From: a virus
DNA length: 64,000 bases
Strand: one strand, 5' to 3'
IMG/VR virus record: IMGVR_UViG_3300010334_006426
Location: 1 to 64,000 of that record
In this document: one piece after another, positions 23,555-32,620 of the stretch
Position numbering within the stretch: position 1 is the stretch's first letter
Layout of the letters: the number at the start of each line of letters is the position of its first letter
Made by a program: the position numbers and the translations under genes
The notes under the pieces: model-generated
The model's database searches: none
What the model saw: only the letters and a program-made list of their open reading frames with translations
What the model was told of the DNA's origin: nothing

Positions 23555-25356
23555 AGAAAATAATTTTTAATACATTAACAATAAAGAATTTTCTTAGCAT
23601 AGGTGAAACCCCTGTTAAGATTAATTTTAAGTCAGGGTTACACGGTATTACTGGTATAAACAAAGATCAATTTGATAGAAGGAATGGTGTAGGTAAGAGT
23701 ACTATACCTGATGCATTATATTTTGCCCTGTTCGGGACCACAATAAGAGAGCTCAAAAAAGAATTTATTATAAACAATATTACTGGTAAAACTTGTGAAG
23801 TTTCTCTATTGTTTAGTATTATTAAAGGTAAAGAAAAAACTAATTACGAAATCATCAGAACACTCGAGCCCAGTAAGTGTATGCTGTATCAGAATGATAG
23901 AGATATAACACGTGATAGTATTGTTAATACTACCCAATATATTTGTGAACTAATTCAATGTACACCAGAAATATTTCAAAACTGTGTTATTATGACGGTG
24001 AATAACACAGTGCCTTTTATGGCTAAGAAAAAAACTGAAAAGCGTAAATTTATTGAAGGTATTTTTAATCTTGAAATTTTTAGTAAAATGCTTTTGCAGT
24101 TACGCGATGAATATAACGAGGTCAAAAAGACGTTAGACGTAGAAAACGCAAAGCAAGAGGAGGTTGAAACATCAGTAGCAACATTAATGCAACAAAAAGA
24201 AAAAACACACCGGGAGTATGAAGATAGAAAAAATACTCTATTAAAAAGAAAAGACGATATAACAAAAGAAATATTTAGTATAAATGAAAGAATTTCTAGT
24301 TTTACTCCTATTAATGAAGATGAGGTTAATAAAAATCTTAACCTTTTAGCAAATAAATTACAGGAATGCGACAATAAAATCCATGAGCTAGGCAAAAATA
24401 TTGCTGCGTTAGAAACAAAGAATGAATTTGTTGTTGGATCTTTAGCTAAAATAGGTACAGAAGACGATATATGCCCTACTTGCTTGAGACAGGTAGAGGA
24501 CCAGGATAAGCAGCATATTCATAAAACTATCACAGTCTATAAGACCGAATTAAAGCAAAGAGAGTCTGAAATACGGGGGTTTGAGTCAAAGTTATCCGAG
24601 ATGAATACACTTAAAGCGAAAATAGTTGATGCCATTAAGAAGGGTCAAAATAGTATTAGTAAGAATAATTTGCTAAAACAACAGCATAAAAATGATTTGG
24701 AAAAAATTAAGCAAATAGATGAATTAAATGGGCAGATAGAGCAAGACCTTAAGCATTTAAGTGATAGTAGTACAACGATGGATAATTTAATTACCGATAC
24801 TGAAGATAAGCTTACAAAGATAAAAGAAAAGACAAATGGGTTAAGAAAAGTTATTAATCTGCTTGATACTGTAAAATTTGTTGTTAGTGAAGAGGGGGTA
24901 AAGAGTTTTATTGTGAAAAGAATTTTAAAGCTGTTTAATAGTAAGCTAGCTTCTTATCTTAAAAGATTAAACTCTAACGCCATTATAACCTTTAATGAAT
25001 ATTTTGAAGATACAATTATTAATGCCAAAGGCAAAGAAACTACTTATTTCAACTTTAGCGGAGCGGAGAGAAAGGTTATTGATTTAGCTATAATGTTTAG
25101 CTTTATAGATATGTTAAGTCTGCAAGGCAATATATATTATAATATTCAATTTTATGATGAGTTACTAGACACTAGTTTAGACGAAGCTGGTGTTGAATTA
25201 GTATTAAGACTATTAGCGGAATTTGTTGAAAAGAACGGTTTCGGTGTATATATAATTACCCATAGAAAGGAATGTTCTAGACTGGTGAGCGGTGAAACAA
25301 TTTATCTCGAAAAACAAAATGGAATTACAACCCTAGGTAAATATATTAACAGTTGA
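23551..25356 (+). CDS. 46: gp46-like recombination nuclease (Rad50-type ATPase subunit)
   Basis: A 601-residue SMC-like protein (T4 gp46 is 560). Walker A is NGVGKST (about residue 46), a long coiled coil spans residues 180-460, a zinc-hook CPTC lies near residue 307, and the ABC signature FSGAERK near 501 precedes the Walker B/D-loop (QFYDELLD). It overlaps the end of gene 47 by 4 nt. Partner of gp47. Confidence 0.93.
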   Translation: MKKIIFNTLTIKNFLSIGETPVKINFKSGLHGITGINKDQFDRRNGVGKSTIPDALYFALFGTTIRELKKEFIINNITGKTCEVSLLFSIIKGKEKTNYEIIRTLEPSKCMLYQNDRDITRDSIVNTTQYICELIQCTPEIFQNCVIMTVNNTVPFMAKKKTEKRKFIEGIFNLEIFSKMLLQLRDEYNEVKKTLDVENAKQEEVETSVATLMQQKEKTHREYEDRKNTLLKRKDDITKEIFSINERISSFTPINEDEVNKNLNLLANKLQECDNKIHELGKNIAALETKNEFVVGSLAKIGTEDDICPTCLRQVEDQDKQHIHKTITVYKTELKQRESEIRGFESKLSEMNTLKAKIVDAIKKGQNSISKNNLLKQQHKNDLEKIKQIDELNGQIEQDLKHLSDSSTTMDNLITDTEDKLTKIKEKTNGLRKVINLLDTVKFVVSEEGVKSFIVKRILKLFNSKLASYLKRLNSNAIITFNEYFEDTIINAKGKETTYFNFSGAERKVIDLAIMFSFIDMLSLQGNIYYNIQFYDELLDTSLDEAGVELVLRLLAEFVEKNGFGVYIITHRKECSRLVSGETIYLEKQNGITTLGKYINS

Positions 25357-25387
25357 ACTAGTACAAATGATTTATATATAATACAAA

Positions 25388-26611
25388 ATGTTCGCTTCTA
25401 ACCCCTTTACCCCGCCGCTTTTACAACATACGCAATACTCTAACCCTATTGCACCTTCACAATCTATTGTACAGGCTGATAATTCATTGCCGCCAGAGGT
25501 CAATTTACCTAGAGTTGTTCAATATTATGCAGATTACTCTGGCTGTGGATTCTGGCGTATGCTTTGGCCTGAGCATTTATTAAATGCCTATGGACATATG
25601 ACAGTTCACGGTAGTACAGTAATGGTTCTCGATCCAAGATGGTACGTAAATGTTAAAGCAGTAAGAGTTCAAAGACAGGCAACTTCATCACAATTGCAGT
25701 TTGTAAAGTTTTTAAAAGAGGTATCCAAGCAGATTGGTTTTAGAATTATTTACGAGATAGATGATTTAGTATTTTGTGAAGATATACCAGATTATAATAA
25801 ATTTAAAACGGCTTTCGTTGATCCTGAGATCAGAAAAAATGCTCAAGAGATAATGTCGTTGTGCGACGAGATTACTGTTACGTGTGATTTCATGAAAGAC
25901 TATTATGCTGAAAAAACAGGGCATAAAAATATTACTGTAATACCTAATTTTCCGCCAAAATTTTGGTTAGGACATTTTTATGATGAAAAGACAATAAGTT
26001 CTAATTACGATATCTATAAAAACAAGCCAAGAATTTTATACGCTGGATCAGGAGCTCATTTTGATGTTGAAAACCGTGTAAACCAAAACGATGACTTTGC
26101 TCATGTTGTTAAAGCTATATATGATACACACAATGAATTTCAGTGGGTATTTTTAGGCGCTTACCCGCTTGCATTGAGACCTTTAATTGAAGCTGGTGTA
26201 GTCGAGTTTCATCCCTGGGTAAATCTTTATAATTATGGTGAGAAAATTAAAAATTTAAGAATTAATATGGTTGTTGCTCCGCTTCAGAACAATACATTCA
26301 ACAAAAGTAAATCAGATTTAAAATGGATCGAAGCTAATTGCTTTGGCTTACCTATTGCCTGCCAGGACTTATGTACATACAAAGATGCTGAGTTTAGGTT
26401 TAAAACAGGCGATGAGATGATTGAGAATATTAGGGAAGTTCTTAGTAAGAAGGGCAGATATATGAATATTTGTTCAGCTGCACGTAAGCAAGCAGATAAG
26501 CGTTGGTTGGAGAATGATGAAAATCTGGCGTGTTATCGCGAACTATTCAGCTTCCCTTACGGAAGTAAAGATAGAGCTCAGCTCAATAGAATTAATAATA
26601 TTAAAGCTTAG
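25388..26611 (+). CDS. GT-B glycosyltransferase
   Basis: A 407-residue protein with two Rossmann-like halves. The N-terminal half has YYADYSGCGFWRM and IYEIDDLVF (near residue 120); the C-terminal half has ILYAGSGAHFD, FLGAYP and KWIEANCFGLPIACQD (about residue 320), resembling the donor-site E-x-x-x-x-G-x-P of GT4-type enzymes. Donor and acceptor are unknown. It sits between gp46 and gp43, in the early-type gene block, preceded by an AT-rich TATATAAT element. Candidates are surface glycan or hypermodified-base glycosylation; neither is shown. Confidence 0.7.
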   Translation: MFASNPFTPPLLQHTQYSNPIAPSQSIVQADNSLPPEVNLPRVVQYYADYSGCGFWRMLWPEHLLNAYGHMTVHGSTVMVLDPRWYVNVKAVRVQRQATSSQLQFVKFLKEVSKQIGFRIIYEIDDLVFCEDIPDYNKFKTAFVDPEIRKNAQEIMSLCDEITVTCDFMKDYYAEKTGHKNITVIPNFPPKFWLGHFYDEKTISSNYDIYKNKPRILYAGSGAHFDVENRVNQNDDFAHVVKAIYDTHNEFQWVFLGAYPLALRPLIEAGVVEFHPWVNLYNYGEKIKNLRINMVVAPLQNNTFNKSKSDLKWIEANCFGLPIACQDLCTYKDAEFRFKTGDEMIENIREVLSKKGRYMNICSAARKQADKRWLENDENLACYRELFSFPYGSKDRAQLNRINNIKA

Positions 26612-26927
26612 TTAAGACTTTAAACAGATAGCAAATACTTGGATAAGTTATAAACGTTAATACAGGTGTAATCAACGTTGCATTAGAAAAAAGTACAAAA
26701 AGTATTCCTACCAAAAGAGAAAGCCAGAAACTCAAACATATCCAACAAGACAATAGCTTACTGAGAAACGGACTCTTAATACACAGATAGTCATCAAACT
26801 CCATATTAATAATAAAGTCTTTGTTAAAGAAAATTTTGCCAAGAGTTATTTTAAGTGGGCTACCAAACCATAATAACAGAAGACTGCAAACAAATAAAGA
26901 ACCTGTAAAAAAATCTATAATGCTCAT
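26601..26927 (-). CDS. Small membrane protein with CxxC motif
   Basis: About 108 residues from the ATG that overlaps the stop of the upstream gene. Three hydrophobic segments are visible (about residues 8-25, 55-80 and 85-105), and LLSCWICLSFWLSLL carries a C-x-x-C-x-x-F-W pattern that recalls small phage membrane proteins with S-C-x-x-C-x-G-F-W. It is an inner-membrane protein candidate of unknown function, located next to the DNA polymerase gene on the opposite strand. Its end overlaps the convergent glycosyltransferase by 11 nt. Confidence 0.55.
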   Translation of the reverse strand: MSIIDFFTGSLFVCSLLLLWFGSPLKITLGKIFFNKDFIINMEFDDYLCIKSPFLSKLLSCWICLSFWLSLLVGILFVLFSNATLITPVLTFITYPSICYLFKVLTKL

Positions 26928-27115
26928 TGTATTAACTGTTGCTGTAACCTTGCAATATATTGCTGTCTTAGGTTTCTTTCTGCACAACTCCCACACCCGC
27001 CTTGCTTTCGTACGTTATCAAAATCTTGGCCATACTGATGCCGGAGAGATTCACAGTCCCTGATTTTGTCAGGGCATGGCTTAGTAAAATCAAAGAATTG
27101 CATTATTTCATCCAT
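26924..27115 (-). CDS. Small Cys-containing protein
   Basis: A 63-residue protein. The frame extends upstream, but the ATG at 27115 follows an AT-rich early-type element (ATAATATATTAT ends at the ATG) and the upstream part is low-complexity. It has C-P-D-K-x-x-x-C and GGCGSCAER, possibly a metal-binding pair, followed by a Gln/Arg-rich helix. It overlaps the membrane-protein gene by 4 nt (ATGA), so the two are likely co-translated. Function unknown. Confidence 0.5.
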   Translation of the reverse strand: MDEIMQFFDFTKPCPDKIRDCESLRHQYGQDFDNVRKQGGCGSCAERNLRQQYIARLQQQLIQ

Positions 27116-27160
27116 ATAATATATTATTGCTAAAGTAAGAAAATCAATTATTATATATAG

Positions 27161-29746
27161 ATGATAGGATATAGAAATGTTGCATACGACCCGAGGCAAG
27201 AGCTTATACGCTTGTTTACCTGGGATAGTAATGGAAAGAGAGTTGCTATTGACTCTACTTTTCATCCTTATATATTCCTAGAAAGTAACAATTCTCAAGA
27301 CGCTACAAGTATCTTTAATACAAAATTAAAGAAAAAAAGCTTTAGAAATCAATTTGAAAAATCCAGATATTTAAATGAAACTAAAACAAGTAGAATTTTT
27401 GAAAATTTATCTCCCTCGCAGCAATTCCTGATTGATAATTTTTGGCAAGTAAATGAGAGTGCTGAATTCTCACAATTTCCCCTTAAACTATTTTTTCTAG
27501 ATATCGAAACATATTCTGTAGATGACTTTCCAAATATCGAAACTGCCAATCATCCTATTAATATCATAACTATTTATGATACTTTAGTTAAAAAATTTGT
27601 AACTTGGGGTACTAAACCTTATCATAAAATTGCAGAGGATCAGGTTTATTTTTACTGTAAAACTGAAAGAGAGATGCTTGAAAGATTTATAAAACATTTT
27701 GAAAATGATTATCCTGACGTTGTGCTGGGATGGAATTCAGTATTGTTCGACTTGCCATATTTAATTAATAGAATTAGAGGATTGTTCGATGATGCCACGG
27801 TAGCAAGATTAAGCCCTATGCAAAGGGTACATAGTAGAACCCTCAGAGGACAATTTGGTAAGGAGCAAGTAAGATGGTATATTGACGGTATATCGTGCTT
27901 AGACTACCTAGATATTTACAAGCGTTTCTGCATGGTATTGAGAGAGAATTATAAGCTCAATAATATTACTAAAATAGAGCTGGGTGAACAAAAGATAGAT
28001 TACGGTGAAACTAATTTGAGTAGTCTTGCTGATACAGATTGGGGCAAATTTGTCGAATATAACATTCAGGACGTACGACTACTTGTTAGATTAGAGGAAA
28101 AGTTACAATATTTTCAATTATTACGAATGTTAAGCTACACAGGATTAACAACAATGGAAGCTGCGATGGGTAGTATGAGCGTCATTATCGGCGCATGTGC
28201 TGTAAGGGCAAGATATAGAAATAAAAAAATACCTACTTTTATTAGAGGAGAAGACGATGGAAAGCAGAACGAGGGTGCCTACGTGAGTGAGCCAAAAAGA
28301 GGATTTCAGAAGAGTGTTGTCAGTTTTGATGCAAACAGTCTATATCCGTCTGTGATGATAACTTTAAATTTATCCCCTGAAACAAAGATGGGTGTTATAG
28401 AGAATCAAACAAAAGAAGAAGTCACAATTAGGGATACTAACAACAATATGGTTACTCTTCCTATATCTAAATTTGCTACTTTAGTGCAGCAAGAGAAACT
28501 AAGCATAAGTAAAGCTAAAGTTTTGTTTAGTCAGAAGCACAAAGGGATTATCCCTGAAATGGTTGATTTATATTACAAATATCGCGTCCAGGTGAGAAAA
28601 GATTTAAAGAAAGTCAAGAGACATCTTACCACACTAATAAAGGGGACAGCGGAATATCAAAAGACTAAAGACGAGATAAACGTTTTGAATATCAAGCAAC
28701 ACACGATAAAAATCTTTATTAATACAGTCTACGGGGCACTTGGCAATAAAGTTTTTCCTCTTGGAGATGATGACCTGGCTAGAAGTATTACACTAACCGG
28801 GCAGGCAGTTATTAAGCAAGGCAATATTATACTATCAAACTATATTAAGGAAAAGGCTAATCTATCAGAAGATGATATTAAGAAGGATACACCAATCATT
28901 TATAATGATACAGACTCAGTATATATCACATTACAGTCTTTAATCGAAAAAGCAGGCTTGCCATTTCTTAATAACGGCAAAATTGCACCTGAGTTTTATA
29001 AAGAAGTTGAAAATATAGAGAATTATCTCAATTCTCAGATAAAGCTCTGGTGTGAGAAGTCTCTAAATAGCCATGACAGTAGAATTATTTTTAAACGCGA
29101 AGCAATTTGTGACGTTGGTGTTTTCCTACAAAAAAAACGCTATGTTATTCATATTTTAGATGAAGAAGGTATACCTACAGAGAAATTTAAGTATACAGGT
29201 GTAGAAATAGCTAGAACAACAATGCCTGCACCAATTAAGCCGCACGCAAAAAGAATTGTTGAAACAATGTTACTAACTCAAGATCAGCAAAAGACGGGTG
29301 AGGTAATTGCCGAGACATACGATTTATTTAAAACGCTTCCTTTTAACGATATATCTTTTGTTACTGGTTTAAAGGGCTATGAAAAGTATTCTCACCGTTG
29401 CGATGGGTTTAAAACTGTCAAATCAATGCCCTTACACGTAAAAGCTGCTTATATGCACAACTTGTTATTAACGACTTTTAATATTGACAAGAAGTATGAA
29501 AAAATAGGGTCAGGAGATAAGATAAGATATTTTTATGTCAAGCAGCCTAATAAGTTTAATATTAGTGCTATCGCATACAAATATTATTATCCGGAAGAAT
29601 TTGCTAATATATTTGAACCAGATCATGATTTAATGTTTGAAAAGATTATATACAGTGCTGTAGAGCGTTTTTACGAAGCAGTGAACTGGGTACCTAAAAA
29701 ACCAGGTGAAGCGCTTCAATGCGATTTATTTTCACTTTTAAGTTGA
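27161..29746 (+). CDS. 43: gp43-like family B DNA polymerase
   Basis: An 861-residue replicative polymerase (T4 gp43 is 898). The exonuclease motif DIETYS is at about residue 113, and VLGWNSVLFDLPYL is Exo II. Polymerase motif A is SFDANSLYPSV (about 387), motif B is IKIFINTVYGALGNK (about 520), motif C is YNDTDSVY (about 580), and KKRYV follows near 655. All catalytic residues are present. It starts right after an AT-rich TTATTATATATAG element without a Shine-Dalgarno. It is the core of the replisome with gp45, gp44, gp41 and gp61. Confidence 0.97.
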   Translation: MIGYRNVAYDPRQELIRLFTWDSNGKRVAIDSTFHPYIFLESNNSQDATSIFNTKLKKKSFRNQFEKSRYLNETKTSRIFENLSPSQQFLIDNFWQVNESAEFSQFPLKLFFLDIETYSVDDFPNIETANHPINIITIYDTLVKKFVTWGTKPYHKIAEDQVYFYCKTEREMLERFIKHFENDYPDVVLGWNSVLFDLPYLINRIRGLFDDATVARLSPMQRVHSRTLRGQFGKEQVRWYIDGISCLDYLDIYKRFCMVLRENYKLNNITKIELGEQKIDYGETNLSSLADTDWGKFVEYNIQDVRLLVRLEEKLQYFQLLRMLSYTGLTTMEAAMGSMSVIIGACAVRARYRNKKIPTFIRGEDDGKQNEGAYVSEPKRGFQKSVVSFDANSLYPSVMITLNLSPETKMGVIENQTKEEVTIRDTNNNMVTLPISKFATLVQQEKLSISKAKVLFSQKHKGIIPEMVDLYYKYRVQVRKDLKKVKRHLTTLIKGTAEYQKTKDEINVLNIKQHTIKIFINTVYGALGNKVFPLGDDDLARSITLTGQAVIKQGNIILSNYIKEKANLSEDDIKKDTPIIYNDTDSVYITLQSLIEKAGLPFLNNGKIAPEFYKEVENIENYLNSQIKLWCEKSLNSHDSRIIFKREAICDVGVFLQKKRYVIHILDEEGIPTEKFKYTGVEIARTTMPAPIKPHAKRIVETMLLTQDQQKTGEVIAETYDLFKTLPFNDISFVTGLKGYEKYSHRCDGFKTVKSMPLHVKAAYMHNLLLTTFNIDKKYEKIGSGDKIRYFYVKQPNKFNISAIAYKYYYPEEFANIFEPDHDLMFEKIIYSAVERFYEAVNWVPKKPGEALQCDLFSLLS

Positions 29747-29776
29747 TTTTTTTTAAGCATCATATATATTATTGAT

Positions 29777-30136
29777 ATGAGTAATATTATTGTTTTTGTA
29801 AATCATGTCGGTCAAACCCTTATTGCAGAGCAGCTGCAAGAAACTAAGGATAATTTAAAAATTAAGAATCCTGCTATTCTGCATGTTGTTCCTAATCAAA
29901 CGGGTCAACTGCAAGTTCAATTAATTCCATATTTTTTCAAGGAATTTATTGAACCTAAGGCAAGAAAAGAAGGTGCTATTTTTAATTTTGATAAGTCTAA
30001 GGTTGTTTCTAGCGAGATTAAGCTAGAACCAAAGCTTGCAGAGCAGTACAATCGCATCTTTTCTGATACCCCTGTTGCAAATGCTACATCACAGCAGGGC
30101 GGCGAAGCTTCAGTTATCAAGTTGTTTGACGAATGA
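29777..30136 (+). CDS. Small protein between gp43 and UvsX, possibly Sm-like
   Basis: A 119-residue protein. The first 60 residues (FVNHVGQTLIAEQLQETKDN, then LKIKNPAILHVVPNQTG and VQLIPYFF) show a five-strand beta pattern resembling small Sm/LSm-like phage proteins. The C-terminus is polar. I recall short proteins of this pattern in T4-like marine phages, function unknown. It does not resemble RegA, which follows gene 43 in T4. It overlaps uvsX by 4 nt. Confidence 0.5.
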   Translation: MSNIIVFVNHVGQTLIAEQLQETKDNLKIKNPAILHVVPNQTGQLQVQLIPYFFKEFIEPKARKEGAIFNFDKSKVVSSEIKLEPKLAEQYNRIFSDTPVANATSQQGGEASVIKLFDE

Positions 30137-31215
30137 AGCAAGACGAGATACTGTCAAAAGCATTTAAAGCGTTAGATGCCCTTAACCCGGAAGCTACGTT
30201 TTTATCTGAAAACGCACTCTGTAATGTTGATACTTGGTATGATACAGGCTGCTACGCTCTAAATGCTATTGTATCTGGTAAACTACGTGAAGGCGGTATC
30301 CCTAAGGGTAGAATAACAATATTTGCCGGTCCTTCGCAAACAGGTAAAACATTGCTTGTAAATAAAATTCTTGGACTAGCTCAGAAGAAAGGTATTATAC
30401 CAGTAATATTTGATACTGAGTTTGCTATTGACAAGACAACCACCGCTGGTGTTGGTCTTGATCCAGATAAAACAAAATATGTACCTGTTTATACTATTGA
30501 AAATGCTCGTAATCAAATCAGTACATTTTTAGATAGTATTGTTGAGAATAATCTACAAGGTAAATTTATTATTAGCTTAGATAGCTTAGGTAATCTTGCA
30601 GGTAGTAAAGAAGTTTCAGATGTTGAGAAAGACAAGAGCGCTGCCGATATGGGCACAAGAGCTAAAGGGTTAAAGAGTATGCTAAGACTTTTAACTTATA
30701 AAGCGGGTCGCGCAGGTGTCCCTATTCTGATGACTAATCATACTTATAGCGATCCTGCATCACTGTATCCTTCACTAGTACAAAATCAAAGCGGTGGCAG
30801 TGGCCCTCTTTATATGGCTAGTGTAATTGTTCAGTTAGCTAAGAGAAATGAAAAGCAGGAAAATGAAGAGGAAGCAATCCTGCCTGAAGCTAAGAATTAT
30901 AATGGCGTAACATTGAGAGCACTGACTGTAAAAAATAGATTTGTACCGCCTTTTCTTGAGGCTAGCATTAATTTGAACTATTTAACTGGTCTCGATAAGT
31001 ATAGTGGCTTACTCGAGATGGCTGTTAACCATGGTTTGATTATTCAAACCGGTTCTACTTACACCAAACCAGACGGTACCAAGCTAGGTTACGCAAAGAA
31101 CTTTACTAAAGATAAAAAGTTCTTTGATGAGTTAATCCCTTTGCTAGATAAAAAGCTTGAAACCGCATACAAATATGGAAACGTATCTGATGAGGTTGTG
31201 AGTGAAAAAGAATAA
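30133..31215 (+). CDS. uvsX: UvsX RecA-like recombinase
   Basis: A 360-residue RecA/RadA-family protein (T4 UvsX is 391). Walker A GPSQTGKT is near residue 66, Walker B IISLDSLGNL near 153, and LMTNHTYSDPAS-type loop and GGSGPLYMASVIVQL follow. It forms filaments on ssDNA and performs strand exchange, with UvsY and gp32. The start overlaps the small upstream gene by 4 nt, and its end overlaps queC by 14 nt. Confidence 0.93.
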   Translation: MKQDEILSKAFKALDALNPEATFLSENALCNVDTWYDTGCYALNAIVSGKLREGGIPKGRITIFAGPSQTGKTLLVNKILGLAQKKGIIPVIFDTEFAIDKTTTAGVGLDPDKTKYVPVYTIENARNQISTFLDSIVENNLQGKFIISLDSLGNLAGSKEVSDVEKDKSAADMGTRAKGLKSMLRLLTYKAGRAGVPILMTNHTYSDPASLYPSLVQNQSGGSGPLYMASVIVQLAKRNEKQENEEEAILPEAKNYNGVTLRALTVKNRFVPPFLEASINLNYLTGLDKYSGLLEMAVNHGLIIQTGSTYTKPDGTKLGYAKNFTKDKKFFDELIPLLDKKLETAYKYGNVSDEVVSEKE

Positions 31216-31945
31216 AGTAGTTGTTCCTATTTCCGGCGGTATGGATAGTACTGTCATTTTATATAAAGCTGTAGAGCAGTTTGGCGTAGAAAATGTTCTT
31301 GGATTATCATACGATTATGGCCAACGGCACAAAAGAGAATTAAAATTAGCAAAATACCATATTGAAAAATTAAAAATAAAAGAATGGTCTACTATTGACG
31401 TGACGTTTATCAGACAGCTTGCACCAACAAGTAGTTTGACTAATGATGATATTGATACACCTGATATAAGACAAATCGCGGGTGAGGCGCAACCTAAATC
31501 GTATGTTCCAAATAGAAATATGATTTTTTTGAGCATTGCTGCTTCGTATGCAGAAGCTGTAGGCGCTAGTGTGGTGTATCACGGTGCGACTAAAGTTGAT
31601 AGTTTAGCCGGCTACTGGGATGCTAGTCCAGAATTTCTACCAACTATTAACAGTGTATTAGCTCTTAATAGAGAAATTAGAATTAGTATAGAAGCCCCGT
31701 TAATAGAAATGGATAAGGCTGATATTGTAAAAGAGGGTATTAGACTGAAAGTACCGTTTAGCAAAACATATACGTGTTATTCTGGTGAAAATTTGAGCGA
31801 TGCAAATTCACCTAGCAGTGCATTGCGTATCAAAGGATTTGCAAAAGCTGGTTATATAGACCCTCTTAAATATAGACAAGATTTAAGCAATGTATGGGAA
31901 AAGTATAATTGTAGATTAATTGACTACGACACATATAATAATTAA
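31202..31945 (+). CDS. queC: QueC-like preQ0 synthase lacking the zinc-binding cysteines
   Basis: A 247-residue PP-loop ATPase. PISGGMDSTV (residues 9-18) is the PP-loop; LSYDYGQRHKREL and YVPNRNMIFLS are QueC blocks. It would convert CDG to preQ0. The C-terminal zinc site, normally C-x7-C-G-x-C-x-x-C followed by R-L-K-G-F, reads CYSGENLSDANSPSSALRIK with the same length. C192 is kept, but the other three positions (200, 203, 206) are Asp, Ser and Ser. The flanking residues align without gaps, so this is substitution and not deletion. GTG start inside uvsX; the stop abuts the amidotransferase ATG directly. Confidence 0.85.
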   Translation: MKKNKVVVPISGGMDSTVILYKAVEQFGVENVLGLSYDYGQRHKRELKLAKYHIEKLKIKEWSTIDVTFIRQLAPTSSLTNDDIDTPDIRQIAGEAQPKSYVPNRNMIFLSIAASYAEAVGASVVYHGATKVDSLAGYWDASPEFLPTINSVLALNREIRISIEAPLIEMDKADIVKEGIRLKVPFSKTYTCYSGENLSDANSPSSALRIKGFAKAGYIDPLKYRQDLSNVWEKYNCRLIDYDTYNN

Positions 31946-32620
31946 ATGTGTGGTATTTTTGGAGCGACTGAAAGAGAGCAATTTCTCACCCTCTACGAAT
32001 TAAATCAAAAGAGAGGCAATTTTGCCACATCGCTCTGCTTTGTTAATAAGAAAGGCGATATGCATATTCATCGCTGGAGCGGCGTCATAGATACTCGGCA
32101 AATTAAAAAAACTCTAGATAATACAGAAGAAGAAATTGTTATGCTTGTCGGTCATACACAAGCACCTACTTCCTCGAAAAGAAAGTATTCTGCAGAAACC
32201 GCTCACCCTTTTAACGTACAAAACTATACAATAGCACATAATGGGGTTTTATCTAATTTTAATGATTTGAAGGAAATGTTTGACCCTAAATGGAAGAATC
32301 CTGTTGATAGTAGTATTATACCTTTTATGTGTACAATGTATGAAGAAGAATTTCCAAACAGTGAAAGTATAGAAGCAATTATACATACGCTAGGTAAACT
32401 GGAAGGTACGTTTGGACTATGGATATATGAATCATCGCGCAATACAATGTATCTTGCAAGATGTGGTAGTACGTTGTTTGCTAATAAAATAGAAAATAGT
32501 TTTAGCAGTGTAAAATTTAAAAACTCTGAAGCTCTGGACGAAGGGAGTTTATATCAATTGACACCTGAAGGGATTACAGCTGTAGGGGTGTTTGACTGTG
32601 ACAGTCCGTTCTTTACTTAA
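31946..32620 (+). CDS. Class II glutamine amidotransferase domain protein
   Basis: A 224-residue stand-alone Ntn-type glutaminase. It starts MCGIFG, so Cys2 is the nucleophile after Met removal. GHTQAPT near residue 70 and AHNGVLSN near 93 are conserved in the GlmS/PurF glutaminase domain. No synthetase domain is attached. Direct contact with queC recalls the GAT-QueC proteins that turn preQ0 into archaeosine in some archaea, and the gat-queC gene of phage 9g, where the DNA carries deoxyarchaeosine. I therefore infer an ammonia donor for a 7-deazaguanine DNA base. An asparagine-synthase-like or unrelated role is possible. Confidence 0.78.
   Translation: MCGIFGATEREQFLTLYELNQKRGNFATSLCFVNKKGDMHIHRWSGVIDTRQIKKTLDNTEEEIVMLVGHTQAPTSSKRKYSAETAHPFNVQNYTIAHNGVLSNFNDLKEMFDPKWKNPVDSSIIPFMCTMYEEEFPNSESIEAIIHTLGKLEGTFGLWIYESSRNTMYLARCGSTLFANKIENSFSSVKFKNSEALDEGSLYQLTPEGITAVGVFDCDSPFFT

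Noticed and set aside
29777-30136. The gene after gp43 as RegA
   Set aside because: Length is similar, but the sequence does not resemble RegA and looks like a small beta-barrel instead.
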